Positions 34,350 through 42,991 of a stretch of DNA of 64,000 nucleotides are shown one piece after another. Origin of the DNA: Lachnoclostridium sp. Marseille-P6806 (lineage in GTDB: Bacteria; Bacillota; Clostridia; Lachnospirales; Lachnospiraceae); contig NZ_LR130577.1 of assembly GCF_900625025.1 (NCBI RefSeq), positions 186,001-250,000 of the forward strand, read 5' to 3'. Numbering within the stretch: the stretch's first letter is position 1; each line of letters begins with the position of its first letter. Under the pieces are notes generated by a model. That model saw only the letters and a program-made list of their open reading frames with translations. It was not told the DNA's origin and did no database searches. A program made the translations under genes and the position numbers.

Positions 34350-36335
34350 TCAGCAGAGGCTCTTCGCCGCGGCCTCCGCCGTGGCAAACGGTCCGGGCAG
34401 AACATCCACGCCGCGGTGTGCGCCGAAATAGTCCGCGTCAAAGATGATCGGCGTGCCGTCCGGATTTTCAAATGCCTGATCCGGCTCGAAAACCCTGCCG
34501 AGACTCTCCGTATTCACCATCCCGCAGCGGAAGCCTTTGATCACCTCATATACATTCGTGTCCAGCGTAAGGGCGCCGTCCCGTTCCACCAGCTCCACAC
34601 GGATCGGCGTCTCCTGATCCACAAAGCCGTTCTTCTCCTTGTCCCATGCCTGCGCTCCCGCAAGATAGCAGTTCCCCTCCGACCAGACGGGAAGTTTTCC
34701 GAAATGCGCCTCCTCGAGCTTACGCATATTCGGAATCTCCTCCTCCGGATCAAAACGGAGCTTCCATTCCTCTGCCGTCGGATACTCGTTCCAGACGTGC
34801 GTGCCGACCTCACGATTCTCACTCTCTTTCCTGTCTTCGCTGTCGCTGCGGATCACAAACGGCTCCGACGGCCACTTCTGCACAAAGATGTTATTGCAGA
34901 AGCGGTCGTCGCCGTGCAGAATCGTCATGAAGCCCATGACCTCTGTGCGATGCGGCATGTGATAAGGCGTATACCGCCAGCCCGTCCCCGCGCCTACGCT
35001 GGTAAAGGAGCCGCAGAGCAGATTGTGCACCATGGCCACCCCCTGTGTCGCCACGCGCAGCGAAACATCCGAAAGCAGGATATTGTTGTCGATCAGCGTG
35101 GGTCCATGGCTCACCTCCACAAAAATATCCTGACACATCATGCCGCCCTCAAGCTGCTTCGCATAGGGCGGGCGCTGGTTGTCGTGCAGGAGATTCTGTG
35201 TGATCCGCGTTCCCTGCGCCTCCCAGTCGCACCAGATACCCATTGTGCTGTGATGGATATGATTGCGCCGCATTGTCACATCGATGGCCGCGTGCAGCTT
35301 GATGCCGGATATCTCCGCGCCGCCCAGCTCCATCATGTTGTTGATGTGATGGATATGGTTGTCCTCGATGGTGCTGAACACCGCACCCATACGGCCGATG
35401 ATGCCGCCCTGCTCGCAGTGATGAATGTTGTTGCGGCGGATGATGTGGCTGCCCACATTCTCCTTGAGCCAGCCGTGGTACTGCCCGCGGCAGACCGCAT
35501 CGCGCTCCATCTGCGTGGGGCTCTTCACATGGTGACGGGTGAAGAAATGATCATTCGCCGGATCATAATACTTGCCCAGGGAAATACCGGCGCACTTGCT
35601 GCCCCAGATCTCGCAGTCCTCGATGATCCATCCTTTTGACCAGTGCGGCCCAATCATGCCGTCCTGATACGCCGCCGGAGGCGCCCATGTCGTCGCCGCC
35701 TTGTTGATATTGAAGCCGCTGACCGTGATGTACCCGATGCCGTTTTCCTGTGGCAGGAAGCATTCCCGGCGAGCCGTGATTTCGACTTTTTCCGCCGTCG
35801 GATCCGCCCCCTGGAAATTAGCGTAAATCACGGTTGCATCGCCATCCTGCTCAGTGCACCATTTGCGCCGCGACGCCTCCGGATCCCATGCGCAGGGATA
35901 GACCTCCCCCCCAAGGCACTCCTCGACGGTCGAGACCTCATAGAGCGCCTCGTCGTTCATCCACACGCAGCCGGTGTGCTTGTCCCGCTTCGCAAAATAC
36001 CAGTCACCGAACACATAGGTCGTGTACGGATTATATGTCCCGAACACGCTGTTCGGAATTCTTGTCCTCCATACATTCCCCTCATAAGGCGTCCAGTTCG
36101 TCACCGGCTCCGCTCCGGTGATCTCCGCACCGAGCGGCTCGGTGCTGCGGTAGCAGATCCTTGCTTCCTCGGTTCCCGCATGTACCGGCGCGACATTCTC
36201 GCGGTATGTGCCGGGCGCAACCAGAACCTCATCTCCCGGCATGGCGATCCGGGCCGCCTCGCTGATGCGGCGGAACGGTCTTTTCTCTGTGCCGTCTCCG
36301 TCAAATGCCGCGTTTCCATTTACATAAATCGTCAT
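34350..36335 (-). CDS. Right-handed beta-helix glycosidase, GH120-like
   Basis: A 661-residue protein. The start reads MTIYVNGNAAFDGDGTEKRP, then MPGDEVLVAPGTYREN. After an inserted lectin-like domain (about 95-210) come beta-helix turns such as NNIHHCEQGGIIGR, DNHIHHINNMMELGGAEISG and RNHIHHSTMGIWCDWEAQGT, then QDIFVEVSHGP. The layout and size resemble GH120 beta-xylosidases, where Asp and Glu act as nucleophile and acid/base; CDWEAQG and FVEVSHGP are my candidates for them. No signal peptide, so cytosolic. The start at 36335 follows GGTGA from an R1 element; the longer frame is repeat sequence. Confidence 0.65.
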   Translation of the reverse strand: MTIYVNGNAAFDGDGTEKRPFRRISEAARIAMPGDEVLVAPGTYRENVAPVHAGTEEARICYRSTEPLGAEITGAEPVTNWTPYEGNVWRTRIPNSVFGTYNPYTTYVFGDWYFAKRDKHTGCVWMNDEALYEVSTVEECLGGEVYPCAWDPEASRRKWCTEQDGDATVIYANFQGADPTAEKVEITARRECFLPQENGIGYITVSGFNINKAATTWAPPAAYQDGMIGPHWSKGWIIEDCEIWGSKCAGISLGKYYDPANDHFFTRHHVKSPTQMERDAVCRGQYHGWLKENVGSHIIRRNNIHHCEQGGIIGRMGAVFSTIEDNHIHHINNMMELGGAEISGIKLHAAIDVTMRRNHIHHSTMGIWCDWEAQGTRITQNLLHDNQRPPYAKQLEGGMMCQDIFVEVSHGPTLIDNNILLSDVSLRVATQGVAMVHNLLCGSFTSVGAGTGWRYTPYHMPHRTEVMGFMTILHGDDRFCNNIFVQKWPSEPFVIRSDSEDRKESENREVGTHVWNEYPTAEEWKLRFDPEEEIPNMRKLEEAHFGKLPVWSEGNCYLAGAQAWDKEKNGFVDQETPIRVELVERDGALTLDTNVYEVIKGFRCGMVNTESLGRVFEPDQAFENPDGTPIIFDADYFGAHRGVDVLPGPFATAEAAAKSLC

Positions 36336-36342
36336 CTTCATC

Positions 36343-36477
36343 ACCATGCCGAAGCACTTTGTGTAAGGCGCGCGCCGCAAAATCCGCAGAAGCGGTTCTG
36401 CGGCTGCGATCATAGGCGATTTGGGCTTCGGCACAAACCGCCGCGTAAAAATATCACATCAGCGTGATTTTTTACAC
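36343..36477 (-). repeat. R1 intergenic element, full copy
   Basis: Minus-sense order is hairpin 1 (TGTAAAAAATCACGC...TGATATTTTTACG), GTGCCGAAGCCC, middle hairpin GCCGCAGAACCGC/GCGGATTTTGCGGC, and GCTTCGGCATGGTGA. Compared with 12446-12587, a T-G pair in the middle stem becomes C-G. It begins about eight bases after the MBL remnant's stop and ends seven bases before the beta-helix start. Confidence 0.8.
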
Positions 36478-36479
36478 GA

Positions 36480-36726
36480 ATCACCTCATGTACAGATATC
36501 GTTCTCCCGGCGCGAGCATATGGTATCTCCGATCCTATGTTTCGAGAATATATAATCTGCAAAATGCGCCGGATTCTCGCCGTTGCCCGTCATCGTGTCA
36601 AAATGATGCCGCCCAGCGCACAGGGATCCAGATGATCCTTATGATCGTGCGTGCAGAGCAGATAGTCGAAGAGATCCCCAACATCCTCCGGAGCAAAGGG
36701 CTGCAGCAGCTTCCGTCACAACCGTA
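36480..36726 (-). pseudogene. MBL-fold hydrolase (UlaG-like), internally deleted
   Basis: The minus strand has a metallo-beta-lactamase piece, PFAPEDVGDLFDYLLCTHDH then KDHLDPCALGG, with the metal motif THDHKDHLDP. After GG the frame breaks, and one frame over it continues HFDTMTGNGENPAHFADYIF, SKHRIGDTICSRREN and a stop. These are the start of the metal site and the C-terminal end of a UlaG-type hydrolase brought together, so most of the middle is gone. Confidence 0.7.
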
Positions 36727-36737
36727 CCGCTCATAAT

Positions 36738-36890
36738 TCAGAAAATACGTGTCACTTCATCCCGCGGCTTCCGCGGTCTCGCCGGAGTATCCTGCGCGCG
36801 TTTCCCGACCGCAATGACCGATACGATCTCTTCCTCATCCGCATAGCTCCGAATACTTTTCCGTCTCTCGATCAGCTCTCTGAACTCCAT
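36738..36890 (-). pseudogene. Nitroreductase, in-frame internal deletion (50 codons left)
   Basis: From ATG 36890, after an AAGGAG box, the frame reads MEFRELIERRKSIRSYADEE, the N-terminal FMN-binding signature of nitroreductases, then directly EIVSVIAVGKRAQDTPARPR and KPRDEV, the C-terminal end. About 110 central residues are missing, yet the frame is open from start to stop. It is not expected to bind FMN. 36891-37050 holds no gene; a TTGACA is present at 36992-36997 on the minus strand. Confidence 0.75.
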
Positions 36891-37050
36891 TAAAATATTC
36901 TCCTTTCCCTGCCCTCATCCCCCACGGATGCGGAAAACATACGGCAGTATTTTGTCCGCCTTAATCGTCGCGCAATTCACCTGCCCTGTCAATCGGTGAG
37001 TCTATGTATTTATTGCTTTCTTTCTCCGCAGTTTTCCCGCCGCTTCACAC

Positions 37051-37095
37051 AAAAAACCGCCCGGGGCACCGCAAAATGCGAATGTCTCCGGACGG
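37051..37095 (-). terminator. Terminator of the nan/nag operon
   Basis: On the minus strand CCGTCCGG pairs with CCGGGCGG, with an inner CGCATTTTGCG, and is followed by TTTTTTGTG. It lies 20 bases after the nagA stop. Confidence 0.8.
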
Positions 37096-37115
37096 CAGTC
37101 CTCTTTCCTTTCGTC

Positions 37116-38282
37116 TTATGCAATTACGCGTCCGTCCTTGACGACCCTGCGGACTGCGAGGCTCTCATCCCTTGAGAGCAGCACGACGTTTCCTTTCTTC
37201 CCCGCCTCGATGGAGCCGTAGCGGTCCTCCACACGGATCGCCCGCGCCGGATTGATCGTCGCGCAGGCCACGGCCGTCTCCAGCGGAATTTCCATCGTCT
37301 GTACCGTATTGCGCAGGCAGTCCATCAGATTCGACACGGAACCGGCGATGTTTCCGCCCTCTTTCAGGGTGCAGAGCTTCCCCTCTTTCCGGACGATCTG
37401 CCCTCCGAGAATATATTCCCCGTCCGGCATCCCGGCGCAGCGGAGACTGTCGCTGATGAGAACCATGCGCTCCGCGCCGTTCATGCGGAACGCCGCGCGC
37501 ACGGCGGCGGGATGGATGTGAACGCCGTCGCAGATGATTTCCGCATACACATGGCGCGCATCGGACACCGCGCCGATCATCCCCGGCTCCCGGTGCGAGA
37601 GCCCCCGCATCGCATTATACAGATGCACCGCGTGGCCCGCGCCCGCCCGGAACGCCCGCATCGCCGTGGCATAGTCGGCGTTGGTGTGGGCGAGCGATAC
37701 GATCACCTTGTCCTTTACCGCCCGGATGTATTCCTCAAAATCCGGATTTTCCTCCGGCGCGAGGCCGATGATCTTCAGAAGTCCCTCCGATGCCTCGATA
37801 AACTGATCCACCACGGCCGGATCGCAGGGAATGATATAGCTCTCATTCTGCGCTCCTTTTTTCACATGGCTGATGAAAGGGCCCTCCATGTTAAAGCCCA
37901 CGAGATCGGCGCCGCCGGTCTGCGTCCTCGCAAACTCCGCGCCGGTACGAAGCACCGCCGCGAGCTCGTCCGTCGCCAGCGTGAGCGTCGCCGGGCAGAC
38001 CGCCGTCACCCCCTGCCGCGCCTCGTAGTCCGCAATGCTCTGGTACGCCTCCCGCGTGCCGTCGCAGACATCCATGCCCAGCGCTCCGTGAAAGTGAAGA
38101 TCCAAAAGTCCCGGGATCACATAGCATTCCGAGGCGTCGATAACCTCCTCCGCCGCGTCCTGTCCGCCTCCGGGCACGGCCTTTCTGTCCGCCTCCTCCG
38201 CAAAAACACCGTCCCGGATCACCACGTCGCGCTCCGCAAACCGCTGATCCGCGCCGAATACCATTCCTCCCGTAATTCTCAT
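37116..38282 (-). CDS. nagA: N-acetylglucosamine-6-phosphate deacetylase
   Basis: A 388-residue amidohydrolase that removes acetate from GlcNAc-6-P, giving GlcN-6-P. DLHFHGALG near 60 carries the N-terminal HxH, NMEGPFIS near 127 the metal glutamate, VSLAHTNADY near 194, HLYNAMRGLSHREPG near 216, and the catalytic aspartate is in LISDSLRCAGMPDG near 273. The start overlaps the ROK kinase stop by four bases. It is the last gene of the sialic acid operon; nagB is not in the window. Confidence 0.95.
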   Translation of the reverse strand: MRITGGMVFGADQRFAERDVVIRDGVFAEEADRKAVPGGGQDAAEEVIDASECYVIPGLLDLHFHGALGMDVCDGTREAYQSIADYEARQGVTAVCPATLTLATDELAAVLRTGAEFARTQTGGADLVGFNMEGPFISHVKKGAQNESYIIPCDPAVVDQFIEASEGLLKIIGLAPEENPDFEEYIRAVKDKVIVSLAHTNADYATAMRAFRAGAGHAVHLYNAMRGLSHREPGMIGAVSDARHVYAEIICDGVHIHPAAVRAAFRMNGAERMVLISDSLRCAGMPDGEYILGGQIVRKEGKLCTLKEGGNIAGSVSNLMDCLRNTVQTMEIPLETAVACATINPARAIRVEDRYGSIEAGKKGNVVLLSRDESLAVRRVVKDGRVIA

Positions 38283-39163
38283 TCCGTCCGCCTCCCGATA
38301 AAGTGATAGTATGCTCCCAGCATTCCCGCGCTGTTCCCGTTCTCCGCCATGCGCAGCGCCGTATGCTCCGCCATCGACGGAATCAGCGCGTCGTCAAGAC
38401 TCCGGCGCAGTTTCGGATACAGCATCTCTTTCTGCGCCATAATACCGCCGCCGAGCACGACCACCTCCGGATTGAGGACATAGCAGGTATTCGCAATCCC
38501 CTCCCCCAGAATGCGGCACATCTCGTCGATGGCCCCGATGCAGATTCTGTCCCCGCACTTCGCCTCTTCAAAAACGCGCCTCCCGTCCCAGTTCTCCGCC
38601 GCTTCTCCCCGGCGTTCCGCCACCCGCTTTGCCAGAACGCTCGCCGCTCCGAGCTCCTCAAAGCTGCTGCCCTCCATGTGCATATAGCCGACCTCGCAGG
38701 CGCCCCCCGTAAAGCCGCGCCAGACCTTTCCGCCCAGAATCGCACAGCCTCCGATTCCCGTTCCGACGGTGAGACACAGCAGACTGGATGCGCCCCGCCC
38801 GGCCCCCGCATAATATTCCGCCAGACCCGCGCAGTTCACATCGTTCTCAATTTCACAGGGAATGCCGAAGCGCTCCTCGACCGGACGGCGGAACTCCACA
38901 CCGCTGTATTCCGGAATCGTCGGCCCGGCATCGCCGATGTTTCCGTTTTCCACATCCACAATCCCGGCGGAGGATATTGCAACGCCGCGGATCGTTTCGT
39001 CTTTCATGGAAGCGATGAGCTCCAGCACCTTTTTCTGAATGGCAGCGCCGCCCCTCTCGCTCTCCGTCGGCGTCTCATGACGCGCAAGAATGCGGCCGTC
39101 CTCACCGAGGATCCCGTATTTGATCGCCGTTCCGCCAATGTCAATCGCTATATACCGTCCCAT
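38279..39163 (-). CDS. ROK family sugar kinase, probable N-acetylmannosamine kinase
   Basis: A 294-residue kinase. The ATP phosphate loop is IDIGGTAIKYGIL at residues 7-19, the catalytic region ENDVNCAGLAEY near 107-118, and LTVGTGIGGCAILGG near 129-143. The zinc-binding CxCGxxGC motif of many ROK proteins is absent: the region after EVGYMHME goes straight to SSFEELGAASVL. Its position between nanA and nagA, with nanE in the same operon, points to ManNAc phosphorylation (NanK role). It overlaps nanA by 23 bases. Confidence 0.85.
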   Translation of the reverse strand: MGRYIAIDIGGTAIKYGILGEDGRILARHETPTESERGGAAIQKKVLELIASMKDETIRGVAISSAGIVDVENGNIGDAGPTIPEYSGVEFRRPVEERFGIPCEIENDVNCAGLAEYYAGAGRGASSLLCLTVGTGIGGCAILGGKVWRGFTGGACEVGYMHMEGSSFEELGAASVLAKRVAERRGEAAENWDGRRVFEEAKCGDRICIGAIDEMCRILGEGIANTCYVLNPEVVVLGGGIMAQKEMLYPKLRRSLDDALIPSMAEHTALRMAENGNSAGMLGAYYHFIGRRTE

Positions 39164-40073
39164 GCTTCTCCCGGGCCGCGCAGATCATGGCCGCCGCCTC
39201 CTCGCAGACCGCCCTGTCCTCTTCTGCAAGAGGCGCGAGCGGAAGACGGACTCCTCCCAGATCAAGCGCCTCATTGATCCGCAGAATCTCCTTGATGACC
39301 GCGTACATGTTGCCGTGTGCGGAGCACATCTTATAAATCACCTCGTTCGCCGCGTACTGAAGCTCGCGCGCCTCCGCGAGCTTCCCCCCGGCAAGCAGCC
39401 CGTCCATTCGCAGGAAAAGCTCCGGCATCACACCGTAGGTTCCGCCGATGCCGCCCTCCGCGCCGATAATCCGCCCGGAAATGAACTGCTCGTCCGGTCC
39501 GTTGAAGATAATGTATTCTTCGCCCGCCTGCTGCCGGAACATCTGGATGTCCTGCACCGGCATCGAGGAATTCTTGACGCCGATCACGCGGGGATTTTCC
39601 CGCATTTTCGCAAACAGCGGCGCCGTCAGGGCCACGCCGGCGAGCTGCGGAATGTTGTAGATCACAAAATCCGTATCGGGCGCCGCGCTGCTGATGTCGT
39701 TCCAGTACTGCGCCATCGCGTGCTCCGGAAGATGAAAATAGATCGGAGGAATGGCCGCGACCGCATCGACGCCGCAGGCCTCGGCATGCGCGGCAAGCTC
39801 CATGGAGTCCCTCGTGTTGTTGCAGGCCACATGGCAGATCACCGTGAGCTTTCCCCTTGCGACCGCCATCACATTTTCGAGAATGCGCTTTCTCTCCTCC
39901 ACACTGAGATAGATACACTCGCCGGAGGAGCCGTTTACATAAATACCTTTCACCTTTTTATCAATGAAATACTGCGTGAGCTTTTGAACCGCCTCCGGAC
40001 TGACATTGCCCCCGCTGTCGTAGCAGGCGTAAAACGCCGGAAGAATTCCCTTGTATTTATCAAGATTTCTCAT
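39141..40073 (-). CDS. nanA: N-acetylneuraminate lyase (DHDPS/NAL family)
   Basis: A 310-residue TIM-barrel aldolase. VNGSSGECIYLS near 47-58 is the carboxylate-binding motif (GSTGE class), YNIPQLAGV near 139 holds the catalytic tyrosine, and the Schiff-base lysine is in VIGVKNSSMPVQD near 160-172. It splits sialic acid into ManNAc and pyruvate; the context of nanE, ROK kinase and nagA supports this over other DHDPS-family reactions. The start at 40073 was chosen because homology begins there; the frame upstream to 40127 has no family match. Confidence 0.9.
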   Translation of the reverse strand: MRNLDKYKGILPAFYACYDSGGNVSPEAVQKLTQYFIDKKVKGIYVNGSSGECIYLSVEERKRILENVMAVARGKLTVICHVACNNTRDSMELAAHAEACGVDAVAAIPPIYFHLPEHAMAQYWNDISSAAPDTDFVIYNIPQLAGVALTAPLFAKMRENPRVIGVKNSSMPVQDIQMFRQQAGEEYIIFNGPDEQFISGRIIGAEGGIGGTYGVMPELFLRMDGLLAGGKLAEARELQYAANEVIYKMCSAHGNMYAVIKEILRINEALDLGGVRLPLAPLAEEDRAVCEEAAAMICAAREKHGTVYSD

Positions 40074-40123
40074 GAAGCCCTGACCTCTTTTATCCGTAAT
40101 ACAAATGCTGAAAGATAAAACTT

Positions 40124-40747
40124 TCAAAACGCCCTCAGAAAATTTTTATTACAGACATTCTCAGGCATTTTCCCGTTTGCATACTGCTCAATATTGTCTG
40201 CCATGATTTTCTGTGAACGAAGACCGCTCTCCCGTGACTCGGCTCCCATGTGGGATGAAATAAATACGTTGTCCATCTTCATGAGCTCATTATCGCTCTC
40301 CGGCGGTTCTTTTGTAAGAACATCCAGTCCGGCTCCGGCAATTTTCCCGCTCTTCAGCGCCGTGATCAGATCCTCTTCCCTGAGCACATCCCCCCGGCAG
40401 GTATTGATCAGATACGCCCCGTCTTTCATCAGGGAAAACAATCTGTTATCAATCGATCCCTTTGTCTCCGGCGTACTGGGAATATGCAGGCTCACAATGT
40501 CGCTCCGGCGATTCTGAATCAAACGCACTTTCCCGTCTACGGCAGACAGCTTTTCTTCATCCCAGCGCTCCATGGAGGCAATGATGACATCCGCCTGCTC
40601 TGCCTTTTCCAAAACCGCGGCTGCGTCTGTGACATCCGCCGGTTCGGGATGAAATTCATAGCCCGACTGATGAAATCTCTCATATAAATACGTAGTATCT
40701 ACTTTCGCCGGGTCTATGTTCATCCATATCCTGACACTCCTATTCAC
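40124..40747 (-). pseudogene. D-2-hydroxyacid dehydrogenase, large in-frame deletion
   Basis: The 207-codon frame is open but short for a family of about 320. The first about 75 residues (RIWMNIDPAKV to VDGKVRLIQ) match the N-terminal catalytic domain, then NRRSDIVSLHIPSTPETKGS jumps to the late Rossmann segment. LINTCRGDVLREEDLITAL near 115 and the histidine region SSHMGAES near 168 follow. The stretch with the GxGxxG loop and catalytic arginine, about 110 residues, is absent, so it should not bind NAD. It overlaps the binding-protein gene by four bases and sits inside the nan operon. Confidence 0.75.
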
Positions 40748-42102
40748 TGCGGCTCCTCTCCCTTTACCTGATCCTGAAAATCCTCCATGTCACGGATCAT
40801 AGACTGAATTCCCTCATCCAAGGAAGTCGTTTCTGTCGCCACCTGATTATAGAGTTTGCCCACCGGGAAAGTGAAATAATGCTTCGCCGCCGTCGCTCTG
40901 CCTTCGATCGTCCCGACAGGATAGCCGTAATAGCCCGTCGCACTTTCTGCATATTTCAGAGCCTGCGCATTAACCGGGTTCTCGGTCCATGTCGGATTTT
41001 CTTTTTCATCCTGAAATACCGGAGCATAGATCGGCGCAATACTGTCCAGATATTCATCGTACCATTCTTTCTCAACCAGATATCGGATGATATCCGAAGC
41101 AAGCGCTGTATCCTTACAGGTATTCATTATACTGAAGCCGACTGGGAAAGCCATATAGACCTGATTGACCTCACCGGCCGGAGGAGCCAGAACCTCGGTA
41201 TTCTCCAGCAGCTCCTTGTATTGTTCATCGCCTCTCATCGCATTATACAGGGTCGGAGCATTAAATACGATCCCGGTGCGGCCCGCAAGATAGGAGCCGT
41301 TATTGCCTCCGGCATCCCATGTCGTTGCATCGGCCGGAATAACTCCCGCGCGGTAAAGCTCCGCATAGTGATTCACGCACGCTTTCAGAACGTCATTGTT
41401 CGCGGTAATATTCCCGTCCTTGTCAAAGAGATATCCGCCCATATTCCAGCAATATTGGCGAAGCGTATTTTCGTCATCGTCGTCGTTGGCACCGCATCCC
41501 ATTCCCAGACCGTAGAAATCATGATCCGGGTCGCTTATTTTTTCGGCGGCTGCAAATACTTCTTCCCACGTCTCGGGCATTTCCGTAATCCCTGCCTCCG
41601 CAAGCTTATCCTTTCTGACGAACATTAAGCAGGAAGAATTATCAAACGGCACATAATAATGAACGTCTCCGATTTTTGTCCCGGCGAGACTGGCCTCAAG
41701 AAACGGCCTTTCCTTATGGATCTCTTCCACCACCTCCGAGACATCCATACAGGGGATATTCGGATAATAGTTCAGAACCTTTGTCGTACTGGAAGAAATG
41801 ATATCCGGCACTCCCTGCTTGGCTTCAATCGCCGCATTCAGCTTGGTCATGAAGTCCGTGGCCCCGATCTGCTCGACATGAACCGCTACGCCCTTTTCCT
41901 CTCCATACTGTTTCAGTCTCGCCTCCATTTGCATATTGGCATCTTCACTGAAAATTTTCTCAATCCAAACGGTAATCTCTTTGCCCTCAGAGCCCGTCTC
42001 TGCTGTCTGCGCATCCGCGGAAGAAGTGCCTGCTCCGCCGCACCCGATCAGCGAAAAAATCATCACCATTACCACCATAAACGCAGCGAATCTCTTTTTC
42101 AT
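40744..42102 (-). CDS. Sugar ABC transporter substrate-binding lipoprotein (CUT1)
   Basis: A 452-residue lipoprotein with signal peptide and lipobox LIGC (Cys21). The mature protein starts with an ITVWIEKIFSEDANMQMEAR segment and has YVPFDNSSCLMFVRKD near 131, the family 1 extracellular solute-binding fold. With two permeases upstream and nanA, kinase and nagA downstream it should bind sialic acid or a sialylated sugar (SatA-type role, inference). Unusually the binding protein follows the permeases. The ATPase is not encoded, which is common for CUT1 systems that share MsmX-type ATPases. Confidence 0.85.
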   Translation of the reverse strand: MKKRFAAFMVVMVMIFSLIGCGGAGTSSADAQTAETGSEGKEITVWIEKIFSEDANMQMEARLKQYGEEKGVAVHVEQIGATDFMTKLNAAIEAKQGVPDIISSSTTKVLNYYPNIPCMDVSEVVEEIHKERPFLEASLAGTKIGDVHYYVPFDNSSCLMFVRKDKLAEAGITEMPETWEEVFAAAEKISDPDHDFYGLGMGCGANDDDDENTLRQYCWNMGGYLFDKDGNITANNDVLKACVNHYAELYRAGVIPADATTWDAGGNNGSYLAGRTGIVFNAPTLYNAMRGDEQYKELLENTEVLAPPAGEVNQVYMAFPVGFSIMNTCKDTALASDIIRYLVEKEWYDEYLDSIAPIYAPVFQDEKENPTWTENPVNAQALKYAESATGYYGYPVGTIEGRATAAKHYFTFPVGKLYNQVATETTSLDEGIQSMIRDMEDFQDQVKGEEPQ

Positions 42103-42149
42103 TGCATCCTCCTCACCTGTTCAGACAAACTTCACGCAGTTAAAACACC

Positions 42150-42980
42150 TTATCCCTTTACGCCCCCTGCCGTTCTCCCTCCTGTCAGAACTCCGGACGC
42201 CAGTATATAAATGAGAATCACCGGTATTCCGGCCAGCACGGCCGCCGCCATAAGCTGATTCCACGGCGGCATGTCCCCGAAAATCAAACCAGAAATAACA
42301 ATAGGAAACGTCTGCACCTCTTTCGACGTCAGATTTACCAGCGCATAAAGATATTCTCCCCAGCACATGGCAAAGGTAAAAATCGTCGTTGAAACAATTC
42401 CCGGTAAAGCTAAAGGAAAAACAATTCTGTACATCGTCTGCAGTTTTGTACATCCATCCACCTCCGCCGCCTCCTCCATCTCCGCCGGCACAGACGCAAT
42501 ATGCGGAATCAGAATCCATGCAATATACGGAAGTGTAAACGTCGGATAAATCACCGCCAATCCCCATATCGTATTGGTGAGATGCAGCTTTGACACAAAC
42601 AGGTACAAAGGAATGTAAAGAACCGATGTCGGCAGCAAATACATGAACAGAATCGTCTTCGAGAAAATTTTTCTTCCCCTGAACTTCAATCTCGCCAGCG
42701 TATACGCCGCAGGATACGCAATCAAAATAGAAAAGATCGATACCATGCCCGCTATAACCACACTGTTCTTCATACTGTTTACAAAATTCGTTTCCCGAAT
42801 CAGATACGCATATGCTTCCAGCGAGAACCGGTGAGGATATAAGGTCGGCGTTTTGCTGTAAATCTCATAATCCGTCTTAAAAGACGTATTCATCATCCAG
42901 TAAATCGGAAATAACGCCGTAACAAGACAGATTACGATGAAAAATCTTTCCAGAATTTTACTCATGGTCTTCTTTTTCAT
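42150..42980 (-). CDS. Sugar ABC transporter permease (MalG-like)
   Basis: A 276-residue permease with six hydrophobic segments. The N-terminus reads FPIYWMMNTSFKTDYEIYSK, typical of the MalG side of CUT1 systems, and the EAA loop is EMEEAAEVDGCTKLQTMYRI with VFPLALPG near 185. The start at 42980 has GGAGG six bases upstream. It begins 12 bases after the partner permease stops. Confidence 0.92.
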   Translation of the reverse strand: MKKKTMSKILERFFIVICLVTALFPIYWMMNTSFKTDYEIYSKTPTLYPHRFSLEAYAYLIRETNFVNSMKNSVVIAGMVSIFSILIAYPAAYTLARLKFRGRKIFSKTILFMYLLPTSVLYIPLYLFVSKLHLTNTIWGLAVIYPTFTLPYIAWILIPHIASVPAEMEEAAEVDGCTKLQTMYRIVFPLALPGIVSTTIFTFAMCWGEYLYALVNLTSKEVQTFPIVISGLIFGDMPPWNQLMAAAVLAGIPVILIYILASGVLTGGRTAGGVKG

Positions 42981-42991
42981 CCGTCTCCTCC

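Noticed and set aside
34140-35639. 499-codon plus-strand frame after trpA
   Set aside because: Runs through the trpA terminator and the beta-helix gene on the other strand; no motif.
36464-36736. 90-codon plus-strand frame
   Set aside because: Opposite the MBL remnant and partly in R1 sequence; no homology.
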